From: Pseudomonas sp. GOM6
GTDB lineage: Bacteria > Pseudomonadota > Gammaproteobacteria > Pseudomonadales > Pseudomonadaceae
Length of the DNA stretch: 64,000 nt
Reading direction: 5' to 3'
Assembly: GCF_029537485.1 (NCBI RefSeq)
Contig: NZ_JARPUS010000008.1
Span: 124,001-188,000, forward strand
A program made the position numbers and the translations under genes. Of this stretch, positions 8,631 to 18,285 are shown piece after piece. Under the pieces are notes generated by a model that saw only the letters and a list, made by a program, of their open reading frames with translations, did no database searches and was not told the origin of the DNA. Every line of letters begins with the position of its first letter. Position 1 is the first letter of the stretch.

Positions 8631-9881
8631 TTACCAGATGGGCAGGGAGTAACCGACGATCACGCGGTTCTCGTCGGCGTCACGGGCGAAGCTGGAACGG
8701 AAGCTGGCGTTGCGCAGACGCACGTAGAGGTCTTTCAGCGGACCGGTCTGCACCACGTACTTGAACTCGATGTCGCGTTCCCACTCGCGGCCTTCTTCCG
8801 TGCTGCCGGCGACTTCGGCGTTGTCGCCCTTGATGTAGCGGGTCAGGAAGCTCAGGCCGGGCAGGCCGAGGGCGGCGAAGTTGTAGTCGTAGCGGGCCTG
8901 CCAGGAACGCTCGTCGGCGTTGGCGAAGTCGTTGATCTGGACGAAGTTGACCAGGAATGGATCGCTGCCATCGAGGTAGGCGAAGCCGGTGTCGCCGTTC
9001 ATCTGCTGGTAGCCGAGGCTGACCTTGTGGCCGCTGTGGGCGTAGCCGAGCATGCCGTTCCAGGCCTGGTTGTCGACGGTGCCGGCCTCGGCCGAGCCGC
9101 TGTCGTCACTGATCGACACGCGCAGGTCGGCGCTGAAGGTGCCGCCGCCCAGTGGCTGGCTGGCCAGCAGGCCGAAGAAGTGCTGGCGGTAAACGTCTTC
9201 CAGCTCGCCATAGAAATAGCGGCCGGTCAGGCCCTTGGCGAACTGGTAGTCGAGGCCGGCGAGTTTCAGGTGGTCGCCGCTCACGCCACTGGCGAAGCGC
9301 TTGTTCTTGCTGTTCAGTACCAGGTCTTCGGAGTTGGTCGAGGCGCGGTCGATTACCTGGTTGAAGCGCGCGCCGGTGAAGGTCAGGTTGCTGATTTCCT
9401 GGGAGGTCAGCAGGCCGCCTTCGAACACCTGCGGCAGCAGGCGGCTGTCGCTGGCCTTGACCACCGGCAGTTCGGGGATGTGCGAGCCGTAGCGGAACTC
9501 GCTCTGAGAAATCTTCACCTTGCCGGTCAGGCCCAGGCGGCCGAATTCGTCCGGGGTGCCGCCGTCGTCCTGCACGGGCAGCAGGTCGGTGCCGGTGCGG
9601 CCGCCGCCGGAGTCGAGCTTGACGCCGAGCATGCCGAGGGCGTCGACGCCGAAGCCGACGGTGCCTTCGGTATAGCCGGACTGGATGTCGAGCAGAAAGC
9701 CCTGGCCCCACTCTTCGCGCTTGTTCTGCCCGGCGTCTTCACGGAAGTCGCGGTTCAGGTAAATGTTGGTGGTGGTCAGCGTGGCGCTGCTGTCTTCGAT
9801 AAAGGCGGCCTGGCTGTTGGCGGCGGCGCTGGCGGCCAGGATGGCCAGGGAGAGGCGTGAGGCAGGCAGTGCAATGCGCAT
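8631..9881 (-). CDS. opdH: OprD-family outer-membrane porin, OpdH-like
   Basis: A 416-residue outer-membrane porin of the Pseudomonas OprD family. It has a signal peptide ending in NSQAA, the conserved mature start FIEDSSATLTTTNIYLNRDF, repeated beta-strand patterns and a C-terminal strand ending in SLPIW with the terminal aromatic residue used for outer-membrane assembly. The longer frame starting at 9938 is rejected because the signal peptide starts at ATG 9881 with GGAG 10 bases upstream. Linkage to tctCBA and divergent tctDE is the arrangement of P. aeruginosa opdH, a tricarboxylate-specific channel; substrate is assigned by this synteny. Confidence 0.9.
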   Translation of the reverse strand: MRIALPASRLSLAILAASAAANSQAAFIEDSSATLTTTNIYLNRDFREDAGQNKREEWGQGFLLDIQSGYTEGTVGFGVDALGMLGVKLDSGGGRTGTDLLPVQDDGGTPDEFGRLGLTGKVKISQSEFRYGSHIPELPVVKASDSRLLPQVFEGGLLTSQEISNLTFTGARFNQVIDRASTNSEDLVLNSKNKRFASGVSGDHLKLAGLDYQFAKGLTGRYFYGELEDVYRQHFFGLLASQPLGGGTFSADLRVSISDDSGSAEAGTVDNQAWNGMLGYAHSGHKVSLGYQQMNGDTGFAYLDGSDPFLVNFVQINDFANADERSWQARYDYNFAALGLPGLSFLTRYIKGDNAEVAGSTEEGREWERDIEFKYVVQTGPLKDLYVRLRNASFRSSFARDADENRVIVGYSLPIW

Positions 9882-10089
9882 TGCGGGTGGTCTCCGATTG
9901 TTGTTTTTGTTGTGCCGGAGCAACCACGCGTCCGGCACTCAGTGGGTGGTTCTTGCCACCCTGGCGGCGATCCTAGTGGGCGAAACTTTCACCAGGCTTT
10001 CAGGCTGAAAGAAATCGTCGGCGCCCTTCACAGGTGCGGCGCGGCCGTTAAACTCGGCGGCACAACGACAAGAATCCGGAGCGACTGCC
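9882..10089. promoter_or_regulatory. Divergent promoter region opdH/tctD
   Basis: The 208 bases between opdH (minus) and tctD (plus) must hold the promoters of both units and the expected TctD operator. No exact direct repeat could be assigned with confidence by eye. The tctD GTG at 10090 has GGAG 8 bases upstream. Confidence 0.5.
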
Positions 10090-10761
10090 GTGCGAATCCT
10101 GCTGGTCGAAGACCATCTGCCCCTGGCCGAGAGCGTGGCCCAGGTCCTGCGTGGCGCGGGCCTGACCGTCGATGTGCTGCACGACGGCGTGGCTGCCGAA
10201 CATGCTCTGGCCAGCGAGGACTACGCCCTGGCGATTCTCGACGTCGGTTTGCCGCGGCGTGACGGCTTCGAGGTGCTGGCGCACACCCGCGCACGCGGCA
10301 AGGTGCTGCCGGTGCTGATGCTGACTGCGCGTGGCGAGGTGAAGGATCGGGTACATGGTCTCAACCTGGGCGCCGATGATTACCTGGCCAAACCCTTCGA
10401 GCTGAGCGAGCTGGAGGCGCGGGTCAAGGCGCTGCTGCGGCGCAGCGTGCTGGGTGGCGAACAACAACAGCGCTGCGGCGAGCTGGTCTACGACCTGGGC
10501 ACGCGGCGCTTTAGTCTGAGCGGGCAGCCGCTGAATCTGACCTCGCGCGAACAGGGTGTGCTGGAGGCGCTCATCGCCAGGCCCGGGCGGGTCATGAGCA
10601 AGGAGCAGCTGGCCGACCAGTTGTTCGGCCTGGATCAGGACGCCAGTCCGGATGCCATCGAGATTTACATTCACCGCCTGCGCAAGAAGCTCGAAGGCAG
10701 CGGCGTGCGCATCGTCACCTTCCGTGGCCTGGGCTATCTGCTGGAGGCGGCCGATGGCTGA
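10090..10761 (+). CDS. tctD: Response regulator TctD (OmpR/PhoB family)
   Basis: A 223-residue two-component response regulator: receiver domain at residues 1-115 with phospho-acceptor Asp51 (AILDVGLPRRDG), conserved Thr/Lys positions (MLTARGE, YLAKPFEL), and a C-terminal winged helix with RPGRVMSKEQLADQLF and the recognition region IEIYIHRLRKKL. It is expected to control the divergent opdH-tctCBA operon in response to tricarboxylates. It overlaps the kinase gene by 8 bases, giving coupled translation. The gene begins with GTG. Confidence 0.92.
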   Translation: MRILLVEDHLPLAESVAQVLRGAGLTVDVLHDGVAAEHALASEDYALAILDVGLPRRDGFEVLAHTRARGKVLPVLMLTARGEVKDRVHGLNLGADDYLAKPFELSELEARVKALLRRSVLGGEQQQRCGELVYDLGTRRFSLSGQPLNLTSREQGVLEALIARPGRVMSKEQLADQLFGLDQDASPDAIEIYIHRLRKKLEGSGVRIVTFRGLGYLLEAADG

Positions 10762-12145
10762 GCAGCGCGTCGGCAGCTTGCGCGGGCGACTGCTCTGGCG
10801 ACTCGCCGCGTTGCTCGCTATTCCACTGCTGCTGGGCAGTCTGAGCGCCTACTGGAACGGTCGGGCCGCAGCCGATGCAGCCTATGACCGCACCCTGCTG
10901 GCCTCGGCGCGGGCCATCGCCGACGGCCTGTATACCGACGAGGGTAAGCTGCGCGCCGACGTGCCTTATGTGGCGCTGGACGTGTTCGCCTATGACAGCC
11001 AGGGACGCATCTTCTACCAGGTCAGCGATCTCGACGGGCACCTGGTGTCCGGCTACGAGGGGCTGCCGGCGCCCGCGGCGGACACCCCGCGCACCGACGA
11101 CTACCCGGCGCTGGCACGTTTCTACGACGGCGAGTATCAGGGTTTCGGCGTGCGCGTGGTCAGCCTGCTGCAGCCGGTCAGCGAACCGGGCATGAACGGC
11201 ATGGCGGAGATCCGCGTGGCCGAGACCGATGTGGCGCGGGTGCGCATGGCCCGTGGCCTGCTGCTCGATACCCTGTGGCGCATGGGCCTGCTGGCACTGG
11301 TCAGCCTGGCGCTGGTGTGGCTGGCGGTGAGTGCCGCGCTGCGCCCGCTGGAACGGCTGCGCACGGCGGTCGAGGAGCGTCGTCCGGACGATCTGAGCGC
11401 GCTGCCGATGGTGCAGGTGCAGGATGAGCTGCGCCCGCTGGTGGCCTCGCTCAACCACTTCACCGAGCGCCTGCGTCAGCAGTTCGAGCGCCAGGCGCAG
11501 TTCATCGCCGATGCGTCCCATGAGCTGCGCACGCCGCTGGCGGCGCTTAAGGCTCGGATCGAACTGGGACTGCGCGAGCGCGAGCCCGAGGCCTGGTACG
11601 GCACGCTGGAAAAGGCCGCGCAGAGCACCGATCGCCTGACCCACCTGGCCAATCAGCTGCTGTCGCTGGCACGTATCGAGCGCGCGGCGCGGGCGGTGGA
11701 GGAGGGTGGCGCGCAGCAGGTCGAACTTGCGCAGCTGGCCCGCGAACTCGGCATGGCCCTGGCACCTTTGGCGCACCAGCGCGGTGTCGCCCTGGCACTG
11801 GAGGCGGAGGCCGAGGTGTTGTTGAGCGGCGAGCCGATGTTGCTGCACGAGCTGATCTACAACCTCGTGGACAACGCCCTGGCGCATACCTCGGCAGGGG
11901 GCAATGTCATCCTGCGGGTGCAGGCTCCGGCTGTGCTGGAGGTGGAGGACGATGGTCCGGGCATCCCGCCGCAGGAGCGCGAGCGGGTATTCGAGCGCTT
12001 CTACCGACGCAATCCGCAGGGCCCAGGGGCCGGGTTGGGATTGGCGATTGTCGGTGAGATCTGCCGTGCTCACCGCGCGGAGATCGAGTTGGGGCAGGGC
12101 GCGCTAGGTGGGTTGCGGGTGCGGGTGAGTTTCCCGACGGCTTAG
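10754..12145 (+). CDS. tctE: Sensor histidine kinase TctE
   Basis: A 463-residue membrane sensor kinase. Two transmembrane helices (about residues 12-30 and 165-190) bracket a periplasmic domain; an HAMP-like linker leads to the dimerisation domain with phospho-acceptor His in FIADASHELRTPLAAL (near residue 255), the N box NLVDNALAHT and the G boxes VEDDGPGIP and GAGLGLAIV. The start ATG 10754 (MAEQRVG) lies within the end of tctD; the longer frame is an artefact of overlap. Its periplasmic domain presumably senses tricarboxylate availability directly or through TctC. Confidence 0.92.
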   Translation: MAEQRVGSLRGRLLWRLAALLAIPLLLGSLSAYWNGRAAADAAYDRTLLASARAIADGLYTDEGKLRADVPYVALDVFAYDSQGRIFYQVSDLDGHLVSGYEGLPAPAADTPRTDDYPALARFYDGEYQGFGVRVVSLLQPVSEPGMNGMAEIRVAETDVARVRMARGLLLDTLWRMGLLALVSLALVWLAVSAALRPLERLRTAVEERRPDDLSALPMVQVQDELRPLVASLNHFTERLRQQFERQAQFIADASHELRTPLAALKARIELGLREREPEAWYGTLEKAAQSTDRLTHLANQLLSLARIERAARAVEEGGAQQVELAQLARELGMALAPLAHQRGVALALEAEAEVLLSGEPMLLHELIYNLVDNALAHTSAGGNVILRVQAPAVLEVEDDGPGIPPQERERVFERFYRRNPQGPGAGLGLAIVGEICRAHRAEIELGQGALGGLRVRVSFPTA

Positions 12146-12164
12146 CGGTTGCCGCTCCATCTGG

Positions 12165-12920
12165 CTAGTGCGCCAGACTCATGGGCTGCTGAATCTCCAG
12201 CAGGTACTGGCTGACCTTGCCGCTGTCCTGCAGTACCTTGAGGCCGCGATTGAAGCGTGCCATGCGCTCGGCATTGCCCGGCACCTTGCGCGATAACAGC
12301 AGGTGCAGGCTATCGCTGCGCAGCGGCACGGGGTGAAAGCTAGGCTGTTCACGTTCTTCACGGCTGAATTGGCTGTAGAGCAGGTCGAAGGCCACCACCT
12401 TGTCTATCGGGAAGGCATCCAGTCTGTTCGCCAACAGCATGCGCAGGCCCTGTTCCTAATTGCTTAGGCGTTGCACCTGAAGCCGCCCCTGCTGCTCGGC
12501 CTGTTGAAAGGCCGGGCCGTAGTCGTAGTCGATGGCTGCGCCGAGACGCAGCGACTCGAGATCGCCGACCTCGCGCCAGTCGATGGGGTGATCCTTGCGG
12601 TGAAACAGGTAGTAGCCGCTGTCCACCACGGGTTCGCTGACATAGAAGGCCTGTTCGCGCTCAGTGCTGCGCAGCCAGATGGCGCTGCCGTCACTCTTGC
12701 CGCTCTCGGCATGCTGCAGCGCGCGGGCCCAAGGGTAAAACTGCCAGCGTACGCGTATAGCTTCCAGGGCAAAGGCCTCCTCGACGATGCGCGATGCGAC
12801 ACCGTGGTGGGGCAGATTCTGGCCAAGATAGGGACTCCACTCGCCATTGGTCAGGCGGATGTCTTCAATGGCCTGAGCAGGGAGTGCGAGAAATAGCAGG
12901 AGCAGCAGGAACGCAGGCAT
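12165..12920 (-). pseudogene. Periplasmic substrate-binding protein (SBP_bac_3-like) interrupted by an amber codon
   Basis: Two minus-strand frames belong to one gene. The first part (12456-12920) starts MPAFLLLLLFLALPAQA, a signal peptide, and continues IEDIRLTNGEWSPYLGQNLP, typical of small polar-amino-acid-like periplasmic binding proteins. It ends at TAG (12456-12458) after VQRLSN. The same frame continues without shift (EQGLRMLLANRLDAFPIDK) to TGA at 12165, giving 250 sense codons plus the internal stop. A single base change (CAG, GAG or AAG to TAG) explains it. The product would lack the last third of the fold. Sequencing error or readthrough are the alternatives. Confidence 0.85.
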
Positions 12921-13056
12921 GAGCGCATCCTCATCCAGAGCTTCGCAAGCGAGGACCGTATCCATCGGCCTCGCGCGGCGTACTTCGCGGATCGCCCCCG
13001 GCCTGTGGCCGGGTTCGTTGCAAGTCTAGTCAGGATGAAGCTGCGTGGCTGCGTAT

Positions 13057-13893
13057 TTATTGCAGCATGCTGGCGGCGGCTTCCATGGCGGCGGAGAGGT
13101 CTTCGTCGGCCTGCATGTCGACATTAGGGTCGAGGCCGAGCTTGGCGAAGGCAGGAATCTTGCTCCAGTCCAGCTGGGTATAGGGGTGCTCACTGCCCAG
13201 GTAGCTCTGCAGGGTGGCGACTTGCACGATGTCGACATAGTCAGCTTTGGCCGAGTCGCGGCTGAAGTCCAGATGCTGGCTCGGCACGATGGCGATTGGC
13301 TCGGGAAAGTCCCAGGAGCGCAGGATCTTGTCGCCGATGATCGGGTGGATGCGCTCGATCACATGGTTGAGACTGATGGAGTCAGCCAGCAGGGCGTTGT
13401 GCTCCTCGGCGTAGGTCAGGATCGGCAGCACGCCGATCTGGTGTACCAGACCGGCGAGAGTGGCCTGATCCGGCATCAGGCGGGTGTAGTGGCGGCACAG
13501 AACGTGGCAGATGCCGGCAATTTCGGTGCTCTTGTTCCACACTTCGCGCATCTTACGGTCCACCACGTCGCTGGTAGCCTGGAACATCTGCTCCATGGCC
13601 AAGCCGGTGGCCAGGTTGCAGGTGTAGTTGATGCCGAGGCGACCAACGGCCATTTGCAGGTCGGTGATCTCCTTGTTGGTGCGCAGCAGCGGGCTGTTGA
13701 CCACCTTGATGATGCGTGCGGTCAGCGCCGCATCGTTGCCGATCACCTTGCTCAGAGCGGGAATGCTGATATTCGGGTCTTCCGCGGCCTCACGCACCTT
13801 CAGGGCGACTTCAGGCAGGGTCGGCAACACCAGTTCATCGTTCTCGATGGCCTGGATCAGTTCCTCTTGGACTTTTTCGGCAAGCTTGCTCAT
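13057..13893 (-). CDS. HDOD-domain protein
   Basis: A 278-residue cytoplasmic protein with an HDOD domain (about residues 20-220), the output module related to HD-GYP hydrolases but without metal-binding residues. Visible landmarks are LPTLPEVALKVREAAEDP near residue 24, VIGNDAALTARIIKVVNSP near 50, the VGRLGI turn near 83 and GLVHQIGVLPIL near 155, where the HD of active enzymes is absent. HDOD proteins act in signalling, chemotaxis and regulation of c-di-GMP-linked behaviour in Pseudomonas; the specific role here is unknown. It stands alone between the broken binding protein and ygfZ. Confidence 0.85.
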   Translation of the reverse strand: MSKLAEKVQEELIQAIENDELVLPTLPEVALKVREAAEDPNISIPALSKVIGNDAALTARIIKVVNSPLLRTNKEITDLQMAVGRLGINYTCNLATGLAMEQMFQATSDVVDRKMREVWNKSTEIAGICHVLCRHYTRLMPDQATLAGLVHQIGVLPILTYAEEHNALLADSISLNHVIERIHPIIGDKILRSWDFPEPIAIVPSQHLDFSRDSAKADYVDIVQVATLQSYLGSEHPYTQLDWSKIPAFAKLGLDPNVDMQADEDLSAAMEAAASMLQ

Positions 13894-14003
13894 TTCATGT
13901 CTCGGGGCATTCGGCTGCTTCAGTTTAGGTGCTGAGGCAGAACTCTGTTCTGGATGTCCGGTTTTTACCGCGTTTGCAGGGGCTGATGCACCCGCTTTTT
14001 CAT

Positions 14004-14945
14004 CTAGCGCTGGATTTCACGATCTGAGTTCAGCTCATAGGGCAAATCGAGCAGCTGCAGGCCAGGGCCTTCGGTGCTGCCGAGGCTCACGCGACCATCA
14101 TTCTTGGCGTCTTCCTGAAGCACGGCCAGCAACTCGATGCCCTGGCGGGCTTGGGCGGCCAGTACGACCTCGCCGACGCTTGAGCCGTGCACGGGTGAGA
14201 ATAGCTCGCTGCCCGGCACAGGTAACGCGTCTGCAGTCAGACTGAGACGGTAGAGACGGCGCTTGAGCTTGCCCAGGTACTGCATGCGCGCGACGATTTC
14301 CTGGCCGGTGTAACAGCCTTTCTTGAAACTGACGCCGCCCAAGGCCTGCAGGTTGATCATCTGCGGGATGAACAGCTCGCGCGTCTCGCCGAACACCTGG
14401 CCGATGCCGTCACGCACCTGGCCGAGCAGCCAGTCGTTGAGAGGTGCCTCATCAAGCTGGGCAGCCAGAAGGCTGCGCAGGGGTTCGCCTTGTGCGGCTG
14501 GTGCCCAAAGCTCTGCACGTACGTCGCTGACGCGCAGGGCAAGCAAGTCATTGGCGCGTACCAGGCTGCCAGCGGCTTGCGGTAGCTCCAGGCCAAGCGT
14601 CTGGAGAGCGGCGTCGCCACCGCTTAGGCCAAAGCGTACCCAGGCGCTGGTTTCATCGGCCAGGGTTGATTTGGAAAACACGGCATATTTTTTTAGGTCA
14701 GCCAACTGGGCTTCCAGCAACTCGTTGGCCATGGCCAACAGGTAGCCATCGCCCTCCTGCAGAATGCGAAAGCTGGACGTCATCCGGCCCTTGGGCGTGC
14801 AGCGTGCACCGAGGCTGCTGGTGTTCTCATCGAGATAATTGAGGTTGCAGGTGAGCTGGCCCTGGAGAAATTTGCTGGCATCAGGGCCGCGCACGGCGAG
14901 GAGGGCTTCGTGATTCAACAGGGTAAAAAAGGCGGAGTCGGCCAT
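14004..14945 (-). CDS. ygfZ: Folate-binding Fe-S cluster assembly protein YgfZ
   Basis: A 313-residue protein of the CAF17/YgfZ family, which uses tetrahydrofolate in the maintenance or repair of certain Fe-S enzymes such as MiaB. The diagnostic motif KGCYTGQEI appears near residue 220 and its Cys is the functional residue. The aminomethyltransferase-like N-terminal half contains the segment LRGPDASKFLQGQLTCNL, near residue 20 (here VRGPDASKFL). It is divergent from sdhE, an association common in Gammaproteobacteria and consistent with a shared role in cofactor insertion into respiratory enzymes. Confidence 0.93.
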   Translation of the reverse strand: MADSAFFTLLNHEALLAVRGPDASKFLQGQLTCNLNYLDENTSSLGARCTPKGRMTSSFRILQEGDGYLLAMANELLEAQLADLKKYAVFSKSTLADETSAWVRFGLSGGDAALQTLGLELPQAAGSLVRANDLLALRVSDVRAELWAPAAQGEPLRSLLAAQLDEAPLNDWLLGQVRDGIGQVFGETRELFIPQMINLQALGGVSFKKGCYTGQEIVARMQYLGKLKRRLYRLSLTADALPVPGSELFSPVHGSSVGEVVLAAQARQGIELLAVLQEDAKNDGRVSLGSTEGPGLQLLDLPYELNSDREIQR

Positions 14946-15062
14946 GGACGCTCGCAGGTTGTTCAGGTCAGGGCGTCATCATAGAGATCGCTCGTCGCCT
15001 TGTCAGCGTGCCCAGCGGCGGGCGCATCGTTATACTGCGCAACTTTGTACAGGAGCCCGCGC

Positions 15063-15317
15063 ATGGCCGACGAAACCGAACTGAACCGACTCTTCTGGCA
15101 CAGCCGCCGCGGCATGCTGGAGCTGGATGTGTTGCTGGTGCCCTTTGTTCGCGAGGTTTATTCCTCGCTGGATGCCGAGGATCAGGCTCGCTACCGCAAG
15201 TTGCTGGAGTGCGAGGATCAGGACATGTTCGGCTGGTTCATGCAGCGCGGCGAGCCGGAAGACGCCGACCTGCGGCGCATGGTTCGCATGATTCTGGATC
15301 GTGTCCAGCCCAAGTGA
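15063..15317 (+). CDS. sdhE: FAD assembly factor SdhE
   Basis: An 84-residue protein that promotes covalent flavinylation of succinate dehydrogenase SdhA and fumarate reductase. The signature RRGMLELD (RGxxE motif) is near residues 15-22 and the [13 protein letters not shown] segment near 58. AGGAG precedes ATG 15063; the upstream in-frame start is rejected. It is divergently placed from ygfZ and overlaps ygfX by 17 bases, so sdhE and ygfX form one operon, as in other Gammaproteobacteria. Confidence 0.92.
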   Translation: MADETELNRLFWHSRRGMLELDVLLVPFVREVYSSLDAEDQARYRKLLECEDQDMFGWFMQRGEPEDADLRRMVRMILDRVQPK

Positions 15318-15753
15318 TCACTTCGAGTGCCACTGGCAGGCTTCGCGCCTGCTGCTGGCGTTCTATCTGGCGGCGCTGTGCCTGGCGCTGCTTACGCTTT
15401 TGCTGATCGATATATCCCCATGGCTTCGTGCCGGTGGCGCTGCGTTATGTCTGGCTCATGCAGTCTGGGTAGTGCCTCGGCAGATTCTGCTGCGTCACTC
15501 GGGGGCTTTCACCGGGCTGCGTCGGGACGGGCAGGGATGGCAGCTCTACAGTACATCTGGCGGCTGGCAAGCCGTGCAGCTGCGTCCGCACAGTCTGGCC
15601 CTGCCTCTGGTCGTCGTGCTGTATTTCCGCCTGTCGGGCGAGTGCCGCGTGCGCAGCCTGTGTATTGCGCGTGATGCGCTGCCCCGCGAGGCGCATCGGC
15701 GCTTGCGCACGCGCCTGAAGTTCAGCCGGCGTAGGTGGGCGGCGCCAGGATAG
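15301..15753 (+). CDS. ygfX: YgfX (CptA-like) inner-membrane protein
   Basis: A 150-residue protein with two close N-terminal membrane helices (about residues 17-58) and a cytoplasmic remainder with several Trp and Arg residues, the layout of YgfX. It has been described as the toxin partner of SdhE (CptAB) and as an interactor of SdhE; the toxin role is debated. The GTG start lies 17 bases inside sdhE. The 3' end overlaps the opposing nadB gene by 32 bases, so the two messages are antisense there. Confidence 0.8.
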   Translation: MSSPSDHFECHWQASRLLLAFYLAALCLALLTLLLIDISPWLRAGGAALCLAHAVWVVPRQILLRHSGAFTGLRRDGQGWQLYSTSGGWQAVQLRPHSLALPLVVVLYFRLSGECRVRSLCIARDALPREAHRRLRTRLKFSRRRWAAPG

Positions 15754-17338
15754 TGTCCTGTGCCTCTGTCAGCAGGTTCGGGTAGTCCAGGGTGTAGTGC
15801 AGGCCCCGGCTTTCGCGACGCTGCATGGCCGACTCGATCATCAGCTCGGCCACCAGGGCCAGGTTCCTTAGCTCGATCAGGTCGCGACTGACCTTGTAGT
15901 TCGAATAGAACTCGTCGATCTCGTCCAGCAGCAGACGCACGCGATGCTGGGCGCGCTGCAGGCGCTTGTTGGTGCGTACGATGCCCACGTAGTCCCACAT
16001 GAAGCGCCGCAGTTCGTCCCAGTTGTGCGCGATGATCACGTCTTCGTCCGAGTCGGTCACTTGGCTGGCGTCCCAGGCGGGGAGCTGGCCGGGCAGCTCG
16101 ACCTGCTCCAGCTGGGCGAGAATGTCGTCGGCGGCCGAGCGGGCATAGACAAAACATTCCAGTAGCGAGTTGCTGGCCAGGCGATTGGCGCCATGCAGGC
16201 CGGTGAAGCTGGTTTCGCCAATGGCATACAGTCCCGGCACATCGGTGCGGCCGTTTTGGTCGATGACGACACCGCCGCAGGTGTAATGAGCGGCTGGTAC
16301 GACTGGGATGGGCTGGCGGGTGATGTCGATGCCAAAGCCCAGGCAGCGTTCATAGACGGTGGGGAAATGACTCTTGATGAAGTCTTCCGGCTGGTGGCTG
16401 ATGTCCAGATAGACGCAGTCGATCCCCAAGCGCTTCATCTCGTGGTCGATGGCGCGGGCGACGATATCGCGCGGGGCCAGCTCGGCGCGCTCGTCGAAAC
16501 GCTGCATGAAACGCTCGCCATTGGGCAGGCGTAGTAGGGCTCCCTCGCCACGCAGGGCCTCGGTAATCAGGAAATTCTTGGCCTGTGGGTGGTACAGGCA
16601 GGTGGGGTGGAACTGATTGAATTCCAGGTTGCCCACGCGGCAGCCGGCGCGCCAGGCCATGGCGATGCCGTCGCCGCAGGCGCCGTCGGAGTTGCTGGTA
16701 TAGAGGTAGACCTTGGCGGCGCCGCCGGTAGCGAGAACGACGAAGCGGGCGCTATGGGTGTCCACTTCGCCACTGGCGCGGTTCAGTACATAGGCGCCCA
16801 GGCAGCGATCGCTAGCCAGGCCGAGTTTGCGTTCGGTGATCAGGTCGACTGCTACGCGCTGCTCGAGCAGTTCGATGTTGTCGCGCTGGCTGGCTCGTGC
16901 CAGCAGGGTATTGAATATCGCGGCGCCGGTGGCGTCGGCGGCGTGGATGATACGCCGATGGCTGTGTCCGCCCTCGCGGGTGAGGTGAAACTCGAAGCCG
17001 CCGTCTTCGCGGTCGGGTTCTTCGTCGCGAGTGAAGGGCACGCCTTGCTCGATCAGCCACTGGATGGCTTCACGGCTGTGCTCGACGGTGAAGCGCACGG
17101 CGTCCTCGCGGCATAGGCCGCCTCCGGCGTTCAGGGTGTCGCCGACGTGAGACTCGACCGTATCGCTATCATCCAGTACGGCAGCGACACCACCCTGCGC
17201 CCAATAGGTGGAACCGTTGGCAAGATCGCCCTTGCTCAGCACGGCGATGCTCAGATGATCAGGCAGAGTAAGGGCCAGTGTCAGGCCCGCGGCACCGCTG
17301 CCGATGATCAGAACATCATGCTGGAAGTGTTGGCTCAT
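15722..17338 (-). CDS. nadB: L-aspartate oxidase NadB
   Basis: A 538-residue flavoenzyme that oxidises L-aspartate to iminoaspartate, the first step of de novo NAD synthesis in the cytosol. The FAD-binding motif [15 protein letters not shown] is at residues 10-24, followed by [17 protein letters not shown] near 44, [16 protein letters not shown] active-site region near 118 ([15 protein letters not shown]) and the second FAD segment [23 protein letters not shown] near 370. Length fits the family. It lies between sdhE-ygfX and algU, as in P. aeruginosa. Confidence 0.96.
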   Translation of the reverse strand: MSQHFQHDVLIIGSGAAGLTLALTLPDHLSIAVLSKGDLANGSTYWAQGGVAAVLDDSDTVESHVGDTLNAGGGLCREDAVRFTVEHSREAIQWLIEQGVPFTRDEEPDREDGGFEFHLTREGGHSHRRIIHAADATGAAIFNTLLARASQRDNIELLEQRVAVDLITERKLGLASDRCLGAYVLNRASGEVDTHSARFVVLATGGAAKVYLYTSNSDGACGDGIAMAWRAGCRVGNLEFNQFHPTCLYHPQAKNFLITEALRGEGALLRLPNGERFMQRFDERAELAPRDIVARAIDHEMKRLGIDCVYLDISHQPEDFIKSHFPTVYERCLGFGIDITRQPIPVVPAAHYTCGGVVIDQNGRTDVPGLYAIGETSFTGLHGANRLASNSLLECFVYARSAADDILAQLEQVELPGQLPAWDASQVTDSDEDVIIAHNWDELRRFMWDYVGIVRTNKRLQRAQHRVRLLLDEIDEFYSNYKVSRDLIELRNLALVAELMIESAMQRRESRGLHYTLDYPNLLTEAQDTILAPPTYAG

Positions 17339-17672
17339 CGACTGTGGTTTCTCTTCAGGTCGCTATCGAGTTGCGCTGCCTAGTATATAGACGGGGTGTT
17401 CAGCACAATAGCTGCCTTATGACTGAGAGAGATGTCTTGGAACTTTCTTAGTTGATCAGGTTCCAACGGGAGTTGCCGGGAGCGTGCATGGCCGCTGCTT
17501 GGCTGCAGAATAATCAGGCGGTGGCGAGAAGCCACTGCAGTTTTTCGCCAGAGCCGAGAGGCGGTGCGAAACGTGTTCGGAGGGGAGAACTTTTGCGCAG
17601 AGCCCGAGTCTATCCAGGCAGGCGAGTGGACTGGCCGCTAGCGAACTCCTTCGAGGCAAATGAGGAGTATCG
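17339..17672 (+). promoter_or_regulatory. nadB-algU intergenic region (algU leader)
   Basis: The 334 bases between nadB and algU hold no convincing gene. They contain a sigma-E/AlgU-type promoter candidate at 17440-17467 and therefore a leader of about 200 bases before algU. GAGGAGT lies shortly before the algU ATG at 17673. Confidence 0.6.
17440..17467 (+). promoter_or_regulatory. Candidate AlgU-dependent promoter of algU
   Basis: GAACTT at 17440-17445, a 16-base spacer, then TCCAAC at 17462-17467 match the sigma-E/AlgU consensus (GAACTT, 16-17 bases, TCtgA). An autoregulated AlgU promoter upstream of algU is known in P. aeruginosa. Confidence 0.7.
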
Positions 17673-18254
17673 ATGCTAACCCAGGAAGACGATCAGCAGC
17701 TGGTCGAGCGGGTGCAGCGCGGCGACAAGCGGGCCTTCGATTTGCTGGTGCTGAAGTACCAGCACAAGATCCTCGGATTGATCGTGCGCTTCGTGCACGA
17801 CAGTCATGAGGCTCAGGATGTGGCGCAGGAAGCCTTTATCAAGGCGTACCGGGCGCTGGGTAATTTTCGCGGCGACAGCGCTTTCTATACCTGGCTGTAC
17901 CGCATCGCCATCAATACGGCGAAAAATTACCTGGTGTCGCGCGGTCGACGGCCACCGGACAGTGATGTCAGTGCCGAGGATGCGGAGTTCTACGATGGCG
18001 ATCACGGCCTCAAGGACATCGAGTCACCGGAGCGCGTGATGCTGAAGGATGAGATCGAAGCCACAGTGCATCGGACTATCCAACAGCTGCCCGAAGACCT
18101 GCGTACGGCATTGACCCTGCGTGAGTTCGAGGGATTGAGTTATGAGGACATTGCCAGCGTCATGCAATGCCCTGTTGGCACGGTGCGGTCGAGGATATTC
18201 CGGGCGCGTGAGGCCATCGACAAGTCCCTGCAGCCTTTGCTGCAGGAAGCCTGA
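17673..18254 (+). CDS. algU: ECF sigma factor AlgU (RpoE/AlgT)
   Basis: A 193-residue extracytoplasmic-function sigma factor with region 2 (about residues 15-95: GDKRAFDLLVLKYQHKI, DVAQEAFIKAYRALGNFRG) and region 4 (about 125-185: LREFEGLSYEDIASVMQCPVGTVRSRIFRAREA). It directs transcription of envelope-stress and alginate genes. The anti-sigma gene mucA follows 31 bases downstream and the full mucABCD set is present, confirming identity. An AlgU-type promoter upstream suggests autoregulation. Confidence 0.97.
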   Translation: MLTQEDDQQLVERVQRGDKRAFDLLVLKYQHKILGLIVRFVHDSHEAQDVAQEAFIKAYRALGNFRGDSAFYTWLYRIAINTAKNYLVSRGRRPPDSDVSAEDAEFYDGDHGLKDIESPERVMLKDEIEATVHRTIQQLPEDLRTALTLREFEGLSYEDIASVMQCPVGTVRSRIFRAREAIDKSLQPLLQEA

Positions 18255-18285
18255 GACAGCGGCGATAGCCAAGAGAGGAACCACC

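Noticed and set aside
7629..9860. 743-codon plus-strand frame across tctC and opdH
   Set aside because: Antisense to two strongly supported transport genes, with no homology to any family and an Ala/Gly/Gln-rich composition typical of GC-rich shadows.
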